Source of the DNA: Bacteroidia bacterium
Lineage (GTDB): Bacteria; Bacteroidota; Bacteroidia; Chitinophagales; Saprospiraceae
Assembly: GCA_030430845.1 (NCBI GenBank)
Contig: JAUIKE010000079.1
Coordinates: forward strand, 1 to 36,155
Direction: 5' to 3'
DNA: 36,155 nt
Part shown: positions 16,901-25,821 of the stretch, one piece after another
Layout: each line of letters begins with the position of its first letter
How positions within the stretch are numbered: position 1 is the first letter of the stretch
Made by a program: the position numbers and the translations under genes
The notes under the pieces: generated by a model
Seen by the model: the letters and a program-made list of their open reading frames with translations, nothing else
What the model was told of the DNA's origin: nothing
Databases searched by the model: none

Positions 16901-19801
16901 TTATTTCACGGTCATGATCTCAATGCCGGTCCATTCTTCTCCGGGCATTTCGATGGCAAAATTAAGTGCTTTATTCAGAAAATGCTGAGCAGTTTTATCT
17001 CCAGGGTTTTCATGGAGGATTTGCTCTAATAGTTTGGAGGCTTCCCCAAAAGATTTTCCAAAATACAACTCGAGGGCTTTATTAAAATTATCTAACTCTT
17101 TGATCTTACCCGCTTTAATTTCTGGCGGATCCCCGTCAAAGCATTCATACAGATCGATCGGCACTTTTTTTCCACGCAAAAGTACTTTTCCGAGTTTCCG
17201 GAAATGGAATTTCTCCTGGTGCAGATCCATCAGTGCCAGGGTATCCGCACTCAAGAGGATATTGGTGCCGTAAAACTTATTCAGGTTTTCTATTCGGGAA
17301 GCGGTATTGACCGAATCGGCAATGGTAGCGGCATCCATTCGTTTAGCATCTCCGATAATGCCCATAATCAGGGGGCCTGAGTGCAGGCCGATGCCTACCT
17401 GTATGGGCCGTCTTTTTTTACTGATGCGGTCCTGATTGTATTCCAGGATCAAGCGCTGGATCTCAATAGAAGCTATTAAAGCTTGCTGCGATTGATCGGA
17501 AAATATGGCCATGATGCCATCTCCGAGGTATTGGTTGATAAAACCGTTATGTTGCGAAATGATGGGGCCGAGCCGGCGATTGAGAGAGGATACGAATTTG
17601 AAATTCTCCTCCGGGCTCATACTTTCCGAGATCTGGGTATAGCCTCGGATGTCGGAAAAGAAGATGGTCACTTTACGTTGAACCTGGTCCCCTAATTTCA
17701 CCTCTGTGATGTTCTCTCTACCCAGGTTTTTCAAAAAGTCATTCGGCACAAAGCGGCTGGTGGCTTTATTGAGCTGCAGCAGGTTGAGTTGCGTCTTGAC
17801 CCTGGCCAGAAACTCATCCCGGGAAAAGGGCTTCACGAGATAATCATTCGCGCCGGTATTGAGGCTTTCGACCAGGTCCTTTACCTGGTTTTTAGCAGTC
17901 ACCATAATAACCGGCAATTCAGATTGCAGATATTTTTCTCTGATTTTTCGACAAACCTCATAACCTGACACCTTGGGCATCATAATATCCAGCAACACCA
18001 GATCATATTTCCGGCCTGATGCGATGGCATCTATTGCTTCTTCTCCATTGGTAGCCATAGAAATGTCGTAGAGCTCGGGCGACAAATGGCTGCTCAATAC
18101 ATGAAGGTTAATAGGCTCATCATCTACCAGCAAAACATGTATCTTGTCCGATCCATTCGGGATCAGAGCTGTCGGCACCGCTACCGGGCTCATGTTGTTT
18201 TCCAAAGAAGCGTGTAGAACATTCAGTGTACCTTCTGTCTTCTGAGGCATCATCTCGGGTGCCAATTCTTCTTTAAACAAAGGAAGGGTAAATGAAAAAC
18301 GGGAACCTTCTCCAAGTTTGGACTCGACCCAAATCTTACCTCCATGCAATTCTACGAGCTGTCGGGCAATAGAAAGCCCCAGGCCGGTACCCTGAAAGGC
18401 CCTGGTAGTAGTAGCATCACTTTGGTGAAAGGACTCGAATATTTTTTCGATGTCTTCCTCAGGTATACCCGGCCCTGTATCCGCCACACTAAATTCGAGC
18501 ATATCGCCTGTGGTTTGGGCCGAAACTTTAACCCAACCGTCTTCAGTAAATTTGATAGCATTCCCGATCAGGTTCTGCAGGATTTGGTGAATTCGGTTTT
18601 CGTCCCCCCAGACTGCCGGTATATTTTTCGAAATCAGGTTTTGCAGTTGGATCTTCTTCGCGCCAATCATAGGCTTATTGATCTCCATCACCAGATTGGT
18701 GAGAGCGTACAAATCAACCGGGCGGCGTTTCAATCGGATATCCGCATTTTTTAGTCTTGAAAAATCGAGGATATCGTTGACGAGATTGCTCAACCTTTTC
18801 CCCGAAGAAATAATAATGGATAGATTATTCTTCGCCTGCTCGGGCGGCAGGTCTGCCAGGCCTTCACGAAGAGATTCCGCCATACCGATGATGCCGTTGA
18901 GAGGTGTACGCAACTCATGAGAGGTATTGGCAAGGAACTGGTCTTTTAGTCGGTCGATCTCCAGAAGTTTTTCCATCTGTTCGTGTTCCAGATCGGCCTT
19001 TTCCTTATGACGGAGGTAGCGATAACGCTGCCAGACCATAAACAGTAAGAAGAGAAATCCTGCCACCAGGGCGATCATCATATTGCGGAAATTCCGGTTT
19101 TTGCGCAATTTCAATTCATCGCGGGCTGTCTTCATCTCGAGTAAAGCCGCTTCTTTGGCCAATTCCGCTTTTTCTTTCATGACCTCGGCCAGGGCGGCCA
19201 TCTTTTCCATTTTTTCTTCTTCGGAGGCTTCTAAGGCCTGTCGCAATTCTTCTCTTACTTCTTTTTCGATTATCAGAACCGAATCGATAGAATTTAAGCG
19301 CTCACCGAGGTCGATCAATTCATCAGAAGTACCGGATTTTTTCAAAGCGGCTTCTGTCTCCCTTCTCCGTTTGAGTAGCTGATGATGGCGGTCCATAAAT
19401 TCCTGTGCCTTTCTATCCTGGCCTCTCAAGGCATAAATAGTTGACAACAAGGAATAAGATTCTAGAATAGCATCCTGATCCTGTAAAAAAATGGCGCTCT
19501 CCATCGCTGCTTCAGCGTAGCGGATGGCTTGCCGGGTTTTCTTTTCATCCCGTTTGAGAATACTAAGCCGAAGGCTACTACTCAGCAAGCCTTCGTGATA
19601 ATTAAGCTCTTCGCTAATTTCAAAAGCCTCTTCACTATATTCAATAGCTAGCTCAGGATCAGAAAACTTAATTTCTTCACTCACCGCATTCAGCTCATCT
19701 ACCCTGGCCTTCCCCTGAAGTCCCTCCATGGCATCATGCTGTGCAAAGGAGGCAAAAGAAAGGATACCCAGGCCAAGCACCAAAACAATCATCCGTCGCA
19801 T
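16901..19801 (-). CDS. Hybrid histidine kinase - response regulator - class III adenylate cyclase
   Basis: A 966-residue signalling fusion. Order: signal peptide (1-21), TPR-like helices (about 35-140), coiled coil (about 165-235), membrane helix (about 240-258), HisKA with phospho-acceptor His295 (SHELRTPLNG), HATPase (N box near 404-418, DTGPGIP 441-447, GTGLGLS 471-477), receiver domain with Asp605 as phospho-acceptor and Lys657, and a class III nucleotide cyclase (about 705-890) with metal ligands Asp717 and Asp761 and transition-state residues Asn832/Arg836. At the two substrate-selecting positions it has Gln757 and Ala825 instead of Lys and Thr/Asp. A helical tail ends the protein. Periplasmic sensing should drive phosphotransfer inside the protein and tune cyclic nucleotide production in the cytosol. 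The crotonase gene follows after 9 bp. Confidence 0.93.
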   Translation of the reverse strand: MRRMIVLVLGLGILSFASFAQHDAMEGLQGKARVDELNAVSEEIKFSDPELAIEYSEEAFEISEELNYHEGLLSSSLRLSILKRDEKKTRQAIRYAEAAMESAIFLQDQDAILESYSLLSTIYALRGQDRKAQEFMDRHHQLLKRRRETEAALKKSGTSDELIDLGERLNSIDSVLIIEKEVREELRQALEASEEEKMEKMAALAEVMKEKAELAKEAALLEMKTARDELKLRKNRNFRNMMIALVAGFLFLLFMVWQRYRYLRHKEKADLEHEQMEKLLEIDRLKDQFLANTSHELRTPLNGIIGMAESLREGLADLPPEQAKNNLSIIISSGKRLSNLVNDILDFSRLKNADIRLKRRPVDLYALTNLVMEINKPMIGAKKIQLQNLISKNIPAVWGDENRIHQILQNLIGNAIKFTEDGWVKVSAQTTGDMLEFSVADTGPGIPEEDIEKIFESFHQSDATTTRAFQGTGLGLSIARQLVELHGGKIWVESKLGEGSRFSFTLPLFKEELAPEMMPQKTEGTLNVLHASLENNMSPVAVPTALIPNGSDKIHVLLVDDEPINLHVLSSHLSPELYDISMATNGEEAIDAIASGRKYDLVLLDIMMPKVSGYEVCRKIREKYLQSELPVIMVTAKNQVKDLVESLNTGANDYLVKPFSRDEFLARVKTQLNLLQLNKATSRFVPNDFLKNLGRENITEVKLGDQVQRKVTIFFSDIRGYTQISESMSPEENFKFVSSLNRRLGPIISQHNGFINQYLGDGIMAIFSDQSQQALIASIEIQRLILEYNQDRISKKRRPIQVGIGLHSGPLIMGIIGDAKRMDAATIADSVNTASRIENLNKFYGTNILLSADTLALMDLHQEKFHFRKLGKVLLRGKKVPIDLYECFDGDPPEIKAGKIKELDNFNKALELYFGKSFGEASKLLEQILHENPGDKTAQHFLNKALNFAIEMPGEEWTGIEIMTVK

Positions 19802-19926
19802 GGATCACATTTTTAAGTGTTCATGTAATTTTTTTTTAAGGAAGAGGAAATCTATAGAATATGAAACTGGTAATGGAGATACCCTTTTTCAGTTCCTTTG
19901 CAGGACTGATAAGCGAGTATGTCCAA

Positions 19927-20694
19927 TCATATACCTAATTGTGAAAAACCACCGTCAATGTTCAGGTTAACTCCATTGATATAATGGGCTGCCGGCATAG
20001 CTAGAAAAGCGATGGTCCGGCCGACATCTTCCGGTTCGCCGATCCGATTGAGGGGGGTTCGCTCCAGCACTTTAGCATATTTTTCCGGATCATTAACCAC
20101 TCGGGCCACCCTTGGCGTGCGAATGTACCAAGGATGCACAGCATTCACCCGAATGCAGTCGCGCCCCCAGGTCACGGCCAAATAACTCGTCATTTGAGCC
20201 ATGGCTGCTTTAGACATCGAATATATAGCGGTCGTATTTTGCACCACTACTTGACTGGCAATGCTGCCTACATTAATGATACTGGCATTGGGACTTTCTT
20301 TTAACCATGGATAGCACAGCTGTGACAATTCGAAAGCAGCAGAGGCATTTACATCAAATACTTCGTTCATCTCTTCTACACTTACCTCCAGCGTTGGTTT
20401 GCGTACGTTCGTGCCTACATTATTAACCAGTACATCCAAGGCGTCCCAGTTTTCTTTTACCCAGGCAATAATGCGATGGCGATCTTCCTGAGATCCGATA
20501 TCTGCTGAAATGCCATGGGCTTTCCATCCCTTATCCCGGTGCTTCTTTACCTGTTTTTCAATTACCGCTTCATCTCTGGCCACGATCAGTACTTCTGCGC
20601 CCAATTGAAGGAATTCTTCAGCAGCTGCTTTTCCAATTCCTACAGTAGAGCCGGTGATAATGGCTTTATAATCTTTCAAGTTCCAGTGCGTCAT
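19927..20694 (-). CDS. SDR-family oxidoreductase, tropinone-reductase-like
   Basis: A 255-residue classical short-chain dehydrogenase/reductase. The NAD(P)-binding TGSTVGIG lies at 14-21, the stabilising NNVGT at about 91-95, and the catalytic Ser144, Tyr158 and Lys162 (YSMSK) are all present. ARDE at the end of the second strand (about 39-42) suggests NADPH. The WNLKDYKAIITG opening and HPWYIRTP segment resemble tropinone-reductase-like members often labelled 3-oxoacyl reductases. The substrate is not predictable. It lies downstream of the M20 amidohydrolase gene, separated by a strong hairpin. Confidence 0.92.
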   Translation of the reverse strand: MTHWNLKDYKAIITGSTVGIGKAAAEEFLQLGAEVLIVARDEAVIEKQVKKHRDKGWKAHGISADIGSQEDRHRIIAWVKENWDALDVLVNNVGTNVRKPTLEVSVEEMNEVFDVNASAAFELSQLCYPWLKESPNASIINVGSIASQVVVQNTTAIYSMSKAAMAQMTSYLAVTWGRDCIRVNAVHPWYIRTPRVARVVNDPEKYAKVLERTPLNRIGEPEDVGRTIAFLAMPAAHYINGVNLNIDGGFSQLGI

Positions 20695-20707
20695 AAATTC
20701 TTACTTT

Positions 20708-20744
20708 ATAGTTGTAAAGGGCGCAAAGCGCCCTTTACAACTAT
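20708..20744. terminator. Perfect 17-bp hairpin after the M20 amidohydrolase gene
   Basis: Arms 20708-20724 (ATAGTTGTAAAGGGCGC) and 20728-20744 are exact reverse complements around AAA. It begins 6 nt after the stop codon at 20751 and ends 13 nt before the SDR start. No T-run follows in the minus direction, so it may act as a processing or stability hairpin rather than a classical terminator. Confidence 0.7.
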
Positions 20745-20750
20745 ATGATT

Positions 20751-22193
20751 TTAATTTCTATAATCAAGTGGAGGTTCTCTATCTCCTAACAAGGGTATGT
20801 ATTCAAAGTTGTCGCCACGGCGTTCGTTGAGTTCTTTTTTTGCCTTTTCGGCCAGGCTGGGATCTTTAAAAATATCGATAGCCGTTAAGGTAAGTGTTTT
20901 GGCAGCGATCATCATACCCTTATGGCCGATGGAAGTTCCGCCGGCAGCCACGGCTTGCCAGCTGTGGCCAGGCGTTCCGGGCACCCAGGTAGCGGTTCTG
21001 AGCCCTGCAGTGGGGGCTACCCAGCTGACATCCCCTACATCGGTGGACCCTCCACTTCCGCGAAGTTGCACTTTGAAGGGTTGTATTTCATTGGCGCTGG
21101 ATACAGGCTTCGGGTCAGAAAGGGTGGCATGAATTTTTTCGGCAAAAGCTGTTTCCTCTTCATTGTAAACGAAACCACCTACTTTTTTCAGGTTGTCGTA
21201 CATTTTTTCTGCAAGCGTAACATTTGGTAGCAAATTATAAATGCCATGTATCACCTCATATTCCATGGTAGTACCTGTCCCGATCGCAGCTCCTTCAGCG
21301 GCTTTTACGACCCGTTCAAACAAGGCGCCGGATACGGCTGCTTCCGGATGGCGTACGTAATAATAAACCTCTGCATAGGCCGGCACTACATTGGGAGCCT
21401 CTCCCCCTCTGGTGATCACATAATGAATACGAGATTCCATCGGAATATGCTCCCGCATCATGTTGACCATCATATTCATGGCCTCTACCCCATCGAGGGC
21501 AGAACGTCCCTGATCCGGAGCGGAAGAGGCATGAGAGGCTTTTCCATAAAATCTAAACTTCCCTGATTTATTAGCCAGCGATGAAGAAGCATTCGCTGAA
21601 TTGGCATTACCGGGATGCCAATGCAAAACTGCATCCACATCGTCCATCAAACCTTCCCGAACCATGTATACTTTTCCGGCTCCTCCTTCCTCGGCAGGCG
21701 TTCCGTATACGCGGATGGTGCCGCTGCTCCCTGATTCATCCAGCCAGTCTTTTATGGCAATGGCTGCGGCTGAAGAAGCAGTGCCAAATAAATGATGGCC
21801 ACAAGCATGTCCAGCATTGACCTCTTCGCGTTCCTGACGCATCGGCACTGCATCCTGAGATACACCTGGCAGTGCATCAAATTCAGCTAAAATCCCGATC
21901 ACAGGCTGCCCGCTCCCATAAGAGGCGACAAAGGCTGTTGGAATTCCTGCCACTCCTTTTTCAACGGAGAAACCAGCTTTTTTCAATTGTGCCTGCAAAA
22001 GTTCGGTTGACCTATTCTCCTGGTATCCAACTTCGGCAAAGCCCCAGATCTGATGGGCCACTTCGGCATAATGATCCATTTCCATTTCCAGGGATCGTTT
22101 CAGGATCTTGTTCACTTTTTTATCGTCTGTTTGAGCTATGCAGATAATGACGCCTAAAAACAGTAGAGATATCGTTAATGATAATTGCTTCAT
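20751..22193 (-). CDS. Exported M20-family amidohydrolase, AbgB-like
   Basis: A 480-residue zinc peptidase/amidohydrolase of the M20D group. A signal peptide is visible (MKQLSLTISLLFLGVIICIAQ, 1-21), placing it in the periplasm or outside. Metal ligands fit the family: the ACGHH motif with Cys131 and His133, Glu168/Glu169 in TPAEEGGAG and His193 in HWHPG. The sequence GIPTAFVASYGSGQPVIGIL and the overall length match AbgB, the p-aminobenzoyl-glutamate hydrolase subunit B, but exported Bacteroidota relatives probably cleave acylated amino acids or dipeptides. Its start is 81 bp downstream of the EAD-like protein gene, and a 17-bp hairpin follows its stop. Confidence 0.9.
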   Translation of the reverse strand: MKQLSLTISLLFLGVIICIAQTDDKKVNKILKRSLEMEMDHYAEVAHQIWGFAEVGYQENRSTELLQAQLKKAGFSVEKGVAGIPTAFVASYGSGQPVIGILAEFDALPGVSQDAVPMRQEREEVNAGHACGHHLFGTASSAAAIAIKDWLDESGSSGTIRVYGTPAEEGGAGKVYMVREGLMDDVDAVLHWHPGNANSANASSSLANKSGKFRFYGKASHASSAPDQGRSALDGVEAMNMMVNMMREHIPMESRIHYVITRGGEAPNVVPAYAEVYYYVRHPEAAVSGALFERVVKAAEGAAIGTGTTMEYEVIHGIYNLLPNVTLAEKMYDNLKKVGGFVYNEEETAFAEKIHATLSDPKPVSSANEIQPFKVQLRGSGGSTDVGDVSWVAPTAGLRTATWVPGTPGHSWQAVAAGGTSIGHKGMMIAAKTLTLTAIDIFKDPSLAEKAKKELNERRGDNFEYIPLLGDREPPLDYRN

Positions 22194-22274
22194 AGTTTAT
22201 TCGTTACTCGTTAGTGATTCCAATATGACGCCTCGCTGAGGCTTATGAGTTATACAACTTATCAAGTCCGGCTT

Positions 22275-23915
22275 TTACTCCCCTTTTTTCTTTCTAAGTT
22301 TTTCTATCCTTGTTTTGATCAGGGGTTCGGCATCGCTATCCGGAAAGCGTTTTAGGATCCCTTCTAGGTCTTTCCTGGAAGCATCTTTCAACCGACTAAT
22401 CTCCCGAATTGCCAAAAGGTTGGCCAATCGCTTCTTAGCGTCCTCTATATGCTGTCCCTCCGGATAGGTCTTGATGTAGGTCCGCAGGTCTTCTTCCTTA
22501 TTTTCTTTGAGGATTTGTTGCCAAAGTCCTTCTTCCTGATCTGCGGTTCTTTCTCGTATACTGACCCGATCGATGGTGTTGATCTGTTTTTTTACTTCTT
22601 CGGTGTAAGTTCCGTTGGGGAAGGTTTCGATATAGTTTTGCAATCTGCTGCGGTTAGGATCTAATTGCAGAGATTCAAATCTTTCTTTTTCAATTTCTTT
22701 TATTTCCAGTCGGACGCTGGGCAGGTATTTTCCTTTTGGATACTTTTCAATATAATCTCTGAGTGTCCCTAGTTCCGGGTCCAATTTAGCTCTTCTGAAA
22801 TAGGCCTCTTCCAGGTGTCGGCTTCCTTCATATTTTTGAATATAGCTGTTGTACGCCTGTTTATTATCAGATACATACCTAACTCCCAGCCAGGATACTT
22901 CAGAAGGAGCAATCGCATAAGCTGCTCCTGTAAATGCCGCCAATACGACCAGGGTCATGGACATTCTTTTCAGGAGCACAAATTTTGGTTGATTATTGGG
23001 CGCCTGTTCTTCCTGTAGACCACCAGAGGTTTTCTTTTCGCCTTGGCTGATATCCACCAGATCCGACAGATCTTTCATCGAGTCCGTTCCTTGATGAGGA
23101 GCCTTTGTTTCTTTTTTTTCAACAGATGAAATATCCGGCATCTGTGGCAAGGCAGCCGTTTCTCCAAAGGTCAGTTTGTAGCCTGCGTCCGTAAAATGAT
23201 CTGTTGCGTGAGCAGGAGCCTCTGTAACAATTTCGATGCTCTCCTCCAATACAATTTCCCGCTTTCTTTCTTTGCCGTGCATTAATTCAATGACTGCTAC
23301 TTTTAGCAATAGAGGAAATCTGCCTTCTTTTATGGGCGTTACAAAAAACACCCATTCTGTATAATCATCTTCTTCAACGAATTGCTCTGTAGAACTAATG
23401 GCATTAATTTTAAAAGGATGTTCATCAGAAGGGTCGATCAATTCGACCTGCATGATATCTGATATTCGGATGGGTTTCAGCACCACCTCTTCGTCCAGGT
23501 CAATGTTCTTAATGATAGACTCTTCATCCAGGGCGATCCGCACGATGCATTTAGTTTCATCATTCAGTTGCATTTGATCGGGGATCCGATGCAAAATGCT
23601 GCCTTTTTTAACCTTTTTCCCTTTTACTAGATCCTCCTGAATTTCCGGGTTTTCAAAATCCGCTTCTGATAATTGATCGATGAGCTCCATCAAATCCTCT
23701 CTGATCCGGGCATAGGTGATCTGGAGGTCTTCGTTACTGATCAGGTTGCGCAATCGTTGCCGGTTGGCCTCATTCTGGCGACTCTCGATCAGCAACACAT
23801 CTTCAAATCGTTCGCTTTGCTCCGGCAGAACTTCTTTCAATGCAGCAATGCTTGCAGCGATGCCTTCGGCTGCAATCATTTTTTTTAGCTTTATTTTAAG
23901 TTCGTCCAGTTGCAT
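22275..23915 (-). CDS. Membrane protein with EAD-like N-terminal domain and C-terminal repeats
   Basis: A 546-residue protein without an enzymatic domain. Residues 1-85 are helical and resemble an effector-associated domain of the EAD11 type: a helix like KKMIAAEGIAASIAALKEVL, then LLIESRQNEANRQRL and an ending that reads ITYARIREDLMELIDQL. Such death-like adaptor domains recruit TIR, caspase-like or STAND effectors in bacterial conflict systems. Residues about 107-232 form a beta-rich module (KCIVRIALDEESI, EWVFFVTPIKEGRFPLLLKVAVIE), then a polar linker, one membrane helix (about 317-337) and three or four repeats of the form L-x2-YI-x2-YP-x-G-x-Y (about 353-540), like BamD-type helical repeats. 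It starts 18 bp after the LytTR regulator and is probably its co-transcribed output partner. EAD assignment is from pattern memory, and no function is proven. Confidence 0.72.
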   Translation of the reverse strand: MQLDELKIKLKKMIAAEGIAASIAALKEVLPEQSERFEDVLLIESRQNEANRQRLRNLISNEDLQITYARIREDLMELIDQLSEADFENPEIQEDLVKGKKVKKGSILHRIPDQMQLNDETKCIVRIALDEESIIKNIDLDEEVVLKPIRISDIMQVELIDPSDEHPFKINAISSTEQFVEEDDYTEWVFFVTPIKEGRFPLLLKVAVIELMHGKERKREIVLEESIEIVTEAPAHATDHFTDAGYKLTFGETAALPQMPDISSVEKKETKAPHQGTDSMKDLSDLVDISQGEKKTSGGLQEEQAPNNQPKFVLLKRMSMTLVVLAAFTGAAYAIAPSEVSWLGVRYVSDNKQAYNSYIQKYEGSRHLEEAYFRRAKLDPELGTLRDYIEKYPKGKYLPSVRLEIKEIEKERFESLQLDPNRSRLQNYIETFPNGTYTEEVKKQINTIDRVSIRERTADQEEGLWQQILKENKEEDLRTYIKTYPEGQHIEDAKKRLANLLAIREISRLKDASRKDLEGILKRFPDSDAEPLIKTRIEKLRKKKGE

Positions 23916-23933
23916 GTTAGATTTAAGATGATC

Positions 23934-24683
23934 TTATCCAATCAATCGTTGTTGGTTGATAAAGTCCAGAAAAGTCTTTTTATAGAGCCCACCGATGGGT
24001 ATTTGCTGTTCTCCAATGAAGAGGTCATTTTTTCCAATGCTGTCAACTTTATTGGCCGAAATGATGTAGGACTTATGGACTCTGAAAAAAGGAGGGGTCG
24101 GTAATACTTCCTCTATCTTTTTCAGGTTTTGCAGGGTCATTATTTTCTGTGCAGGGGTATATATTCGTGAATAGTCCTTCATCCCTTCAATATAAAGGAT
24201 ATCATCCAATTTGATCTTTTGCAGGCGATATTCGGATCGGACCAAGATGTATGAATCTTTATCGATCCCCGTTATTGAGGGTGCCTCAGGAGACTTGGTG
24301 GTTTCTTTTTCAGTATTATCCTTAATAATATTGTAGACTTTCTCGACGGCCATCAGGAAACGTTTAAAGCTAATAGGCTTCAGCAGGTAGTCCGTCACGT
24401 CCAGTTCATAGCCTTTAATGGCGTACTGATCATAGGCAGTCGTAAAGATGATTTTTGGCCGTTGGGTGAGTACTTCCAGTAATTGTATACCAGTCAGTTC
24501 ATCCATCTGGATATCTAAAAACATGAGGTCCACCTCGTTTTGCCGCAGAAAATTCATAGCATCGAAACCATTATCGAAAGTCCCTAAAAGGTCCAGATAA
24601 GGAACTTTTTCAATAAAAGCAGACATTTTCCCCAATGCCAAAGGTTCATCATCAACGGCGATACACTTGATTTTCATACGCAT
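23934..24683 (-). CDS. LytTR-family response regulator
   Basis: A 249-residue LytR/AlgR-type regulator. The receiver domain (about 5-120) has the acidic pair in VDDEP, phospho-acceptor Asp in LMFLDIQM and Lys in LLKPIS. The DNA-binding LytTR domain (about 145-249) shows ILVRSEYRLQKIKLDDILYIEG and FFRVHKSYIIS. The ATG at 24683 is used here; an ATG two codons later is equally good. The likely cognate kinase is the LytS-type protein at 25822-26898, with the DUF1835 gene between them. The EAD-like gene starts 18 bp downstream and is the most direct regulated partner. Confidence 0.95.
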   Translation of the reverse strand: MRMKIKCIAVDDEPLALGKMSAFIEKVPYLDLLGTFDNGFDAMNFLRQNEVDLMFLDIQMDELTGIQLLEVLTQRPKIIFTTAYDQYAIKGYELDVTDYLLKPISFKRFLMAVEKVYNIIKDNTEKETTKSPEAPSITGIDKDSYILVRSEYRLQKIKLDDILYIEGMKDYSRIYTPAQKIMTLQNLKKIEEVLPTPPFFRVHKSYIISANKVDSIGKNDLFIGEQQIPIGGLYKKTFLDFINQQRLIG

Positions 24684-24749
24684 TCTTTTTAAAACTACAG
24701 TGGATGGAATAAAGAAAAAGGCCGGCCTTCAAAAGCAAGCATACTTATA

Positions 24750-25709
24750 CTATTCCGGGTCTTCGTTATTTTCAGGGTCATCTTCAGAACGGATCAGTCT
24801 TTGCTGTTTTTCGTCCCAGCGATAAGATTTAAAATGTACGCCTCCCAAGAAGTAGTCATGCCTGGCCCATTTCACAAAATCTTCTTTCCCGCTCAAGACT
24901 TTTTCGCCTAATTCGTTCACACTTAAGCCATCCTCATCCTGTAGGAGGGGGTACAGATTCTTAAGATACACGAAATATTGCCAATCCCCAAAGCCGAATT
25001 CTTTATCTTCCCGAAGTATTTGCCCCACAATCTGCTGTCGGTCGCTAATTCCGGAATGTACAATTTTCATCATTTTATCTTCAATCACATTCAGTCCATT
25101 GTTCATAGAAGGAAATCGACGCAGATGAGCACTAATGGCAGCCGGCAAATAGGGAAAGGTATTGATCTTTTCTTCGGCCATTTTGAATAAAGCCCTTGGG
25201 TCATCGGAGGAATAAGTAGCCCAAAATTCCTGTGCAAAATCAAGGTCTTCTCTATAAAGTGGCTGACGAGCTTCAAAAAGGGCGCCATAAAGAGAGGAGG
25301 GTATTTCTCCCAGGCCCATCAACTGGTCATAGCCCGGCAGTTCTCCAATACAAACCAGGGAAAGGCGGATGTTGCCCAGGTGCTGCCGAGCGAACCAAGA
25401 CAGTAAGGCCATCATGTTTAACTGACAAAAAAGGTCGTATTCAAACCACAATATGATCTCATCATATTCGCTGAAAGCTTCTACTTTTTCAAACTCTTCT
25501 ACCGTCAGCGTATGATATTCCTCTTCTTCCACATCAAAGAAAGACTCAAAGAAACTGGAACGCACTTCCCAAAAAGACTCCGCACCAATCGTCTCCGGTA
25601 CTCTGCCTTCAGCAAGCACTTCTCTCCAGATCATTTTATTTCCAGGCACCCCTGCTTCCTCAAAAAGATGAAGGGTTGCGTCTCCATTCAATACATGCAA
25701 ATAAGCCAT
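24750..25709 (-). CDS. DUF1835-family protein
   Basis: A 319-residue cytosolic protein. The opening YLHVLNGDATLHLFEEAGVPG is the typical start of DUF1835 proteins, followed by DEIILWFEYDLFCQLNMMALLSW (about 82-104), another conserved family block. The second half is helical and the tail acidic. The biochemical role of the family is unknown. It lies between a LytS-type kinase and a LytTR regulator on the same strand (112 and 66 bp gaps), so it is probably part of that regulatory unit. Confidence 0.82.
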   Translation of the reverse strand: MAYLHVLNGDATLHLFEEAGVPGNKMIWREVLAEGRVPETIGAESFWEVRSSFFESFFDVEEEEYHTLTVEEFEKVEAFSEYDEIILWFEYDLFCQLNMMALLSWFARQHLGNIRLSLVCIGELPGYDQLMGLGEIPSSLYGALFEARQPLYREDLDFAQEFWATYSSDDPRALFKMAEEKINTFPYLPAAISAHLRRFPSMNNGLNVIEDKMMKIVHSGISDRQQIVGQILREDKEFGFGDWQYFVYLKNLYPLLQDEDGLSVNELGEKVLSGKEDFVKWARHDYFLGGVHFKSYRWDEKQQRLIRSEDDPENNEDPE

Positions 25710-25821
25710 TCTAAATCAATTTTTAAGAATGGTAAATTAAAACAAAAATTCACTTTTGAAGGAAGTATTTGAAAAAAAACTGTCAGCTAAAGCCATCAAG
25801 TGAAAAAGAATAAGCGGCATT

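Noticed and set aside
22230..22242. GCCTC-GCT-GAGGC hairpin as terminator of the EAD-like gene
   Set aside because: Only a 5-bp stem and no T-run in the minus direction.
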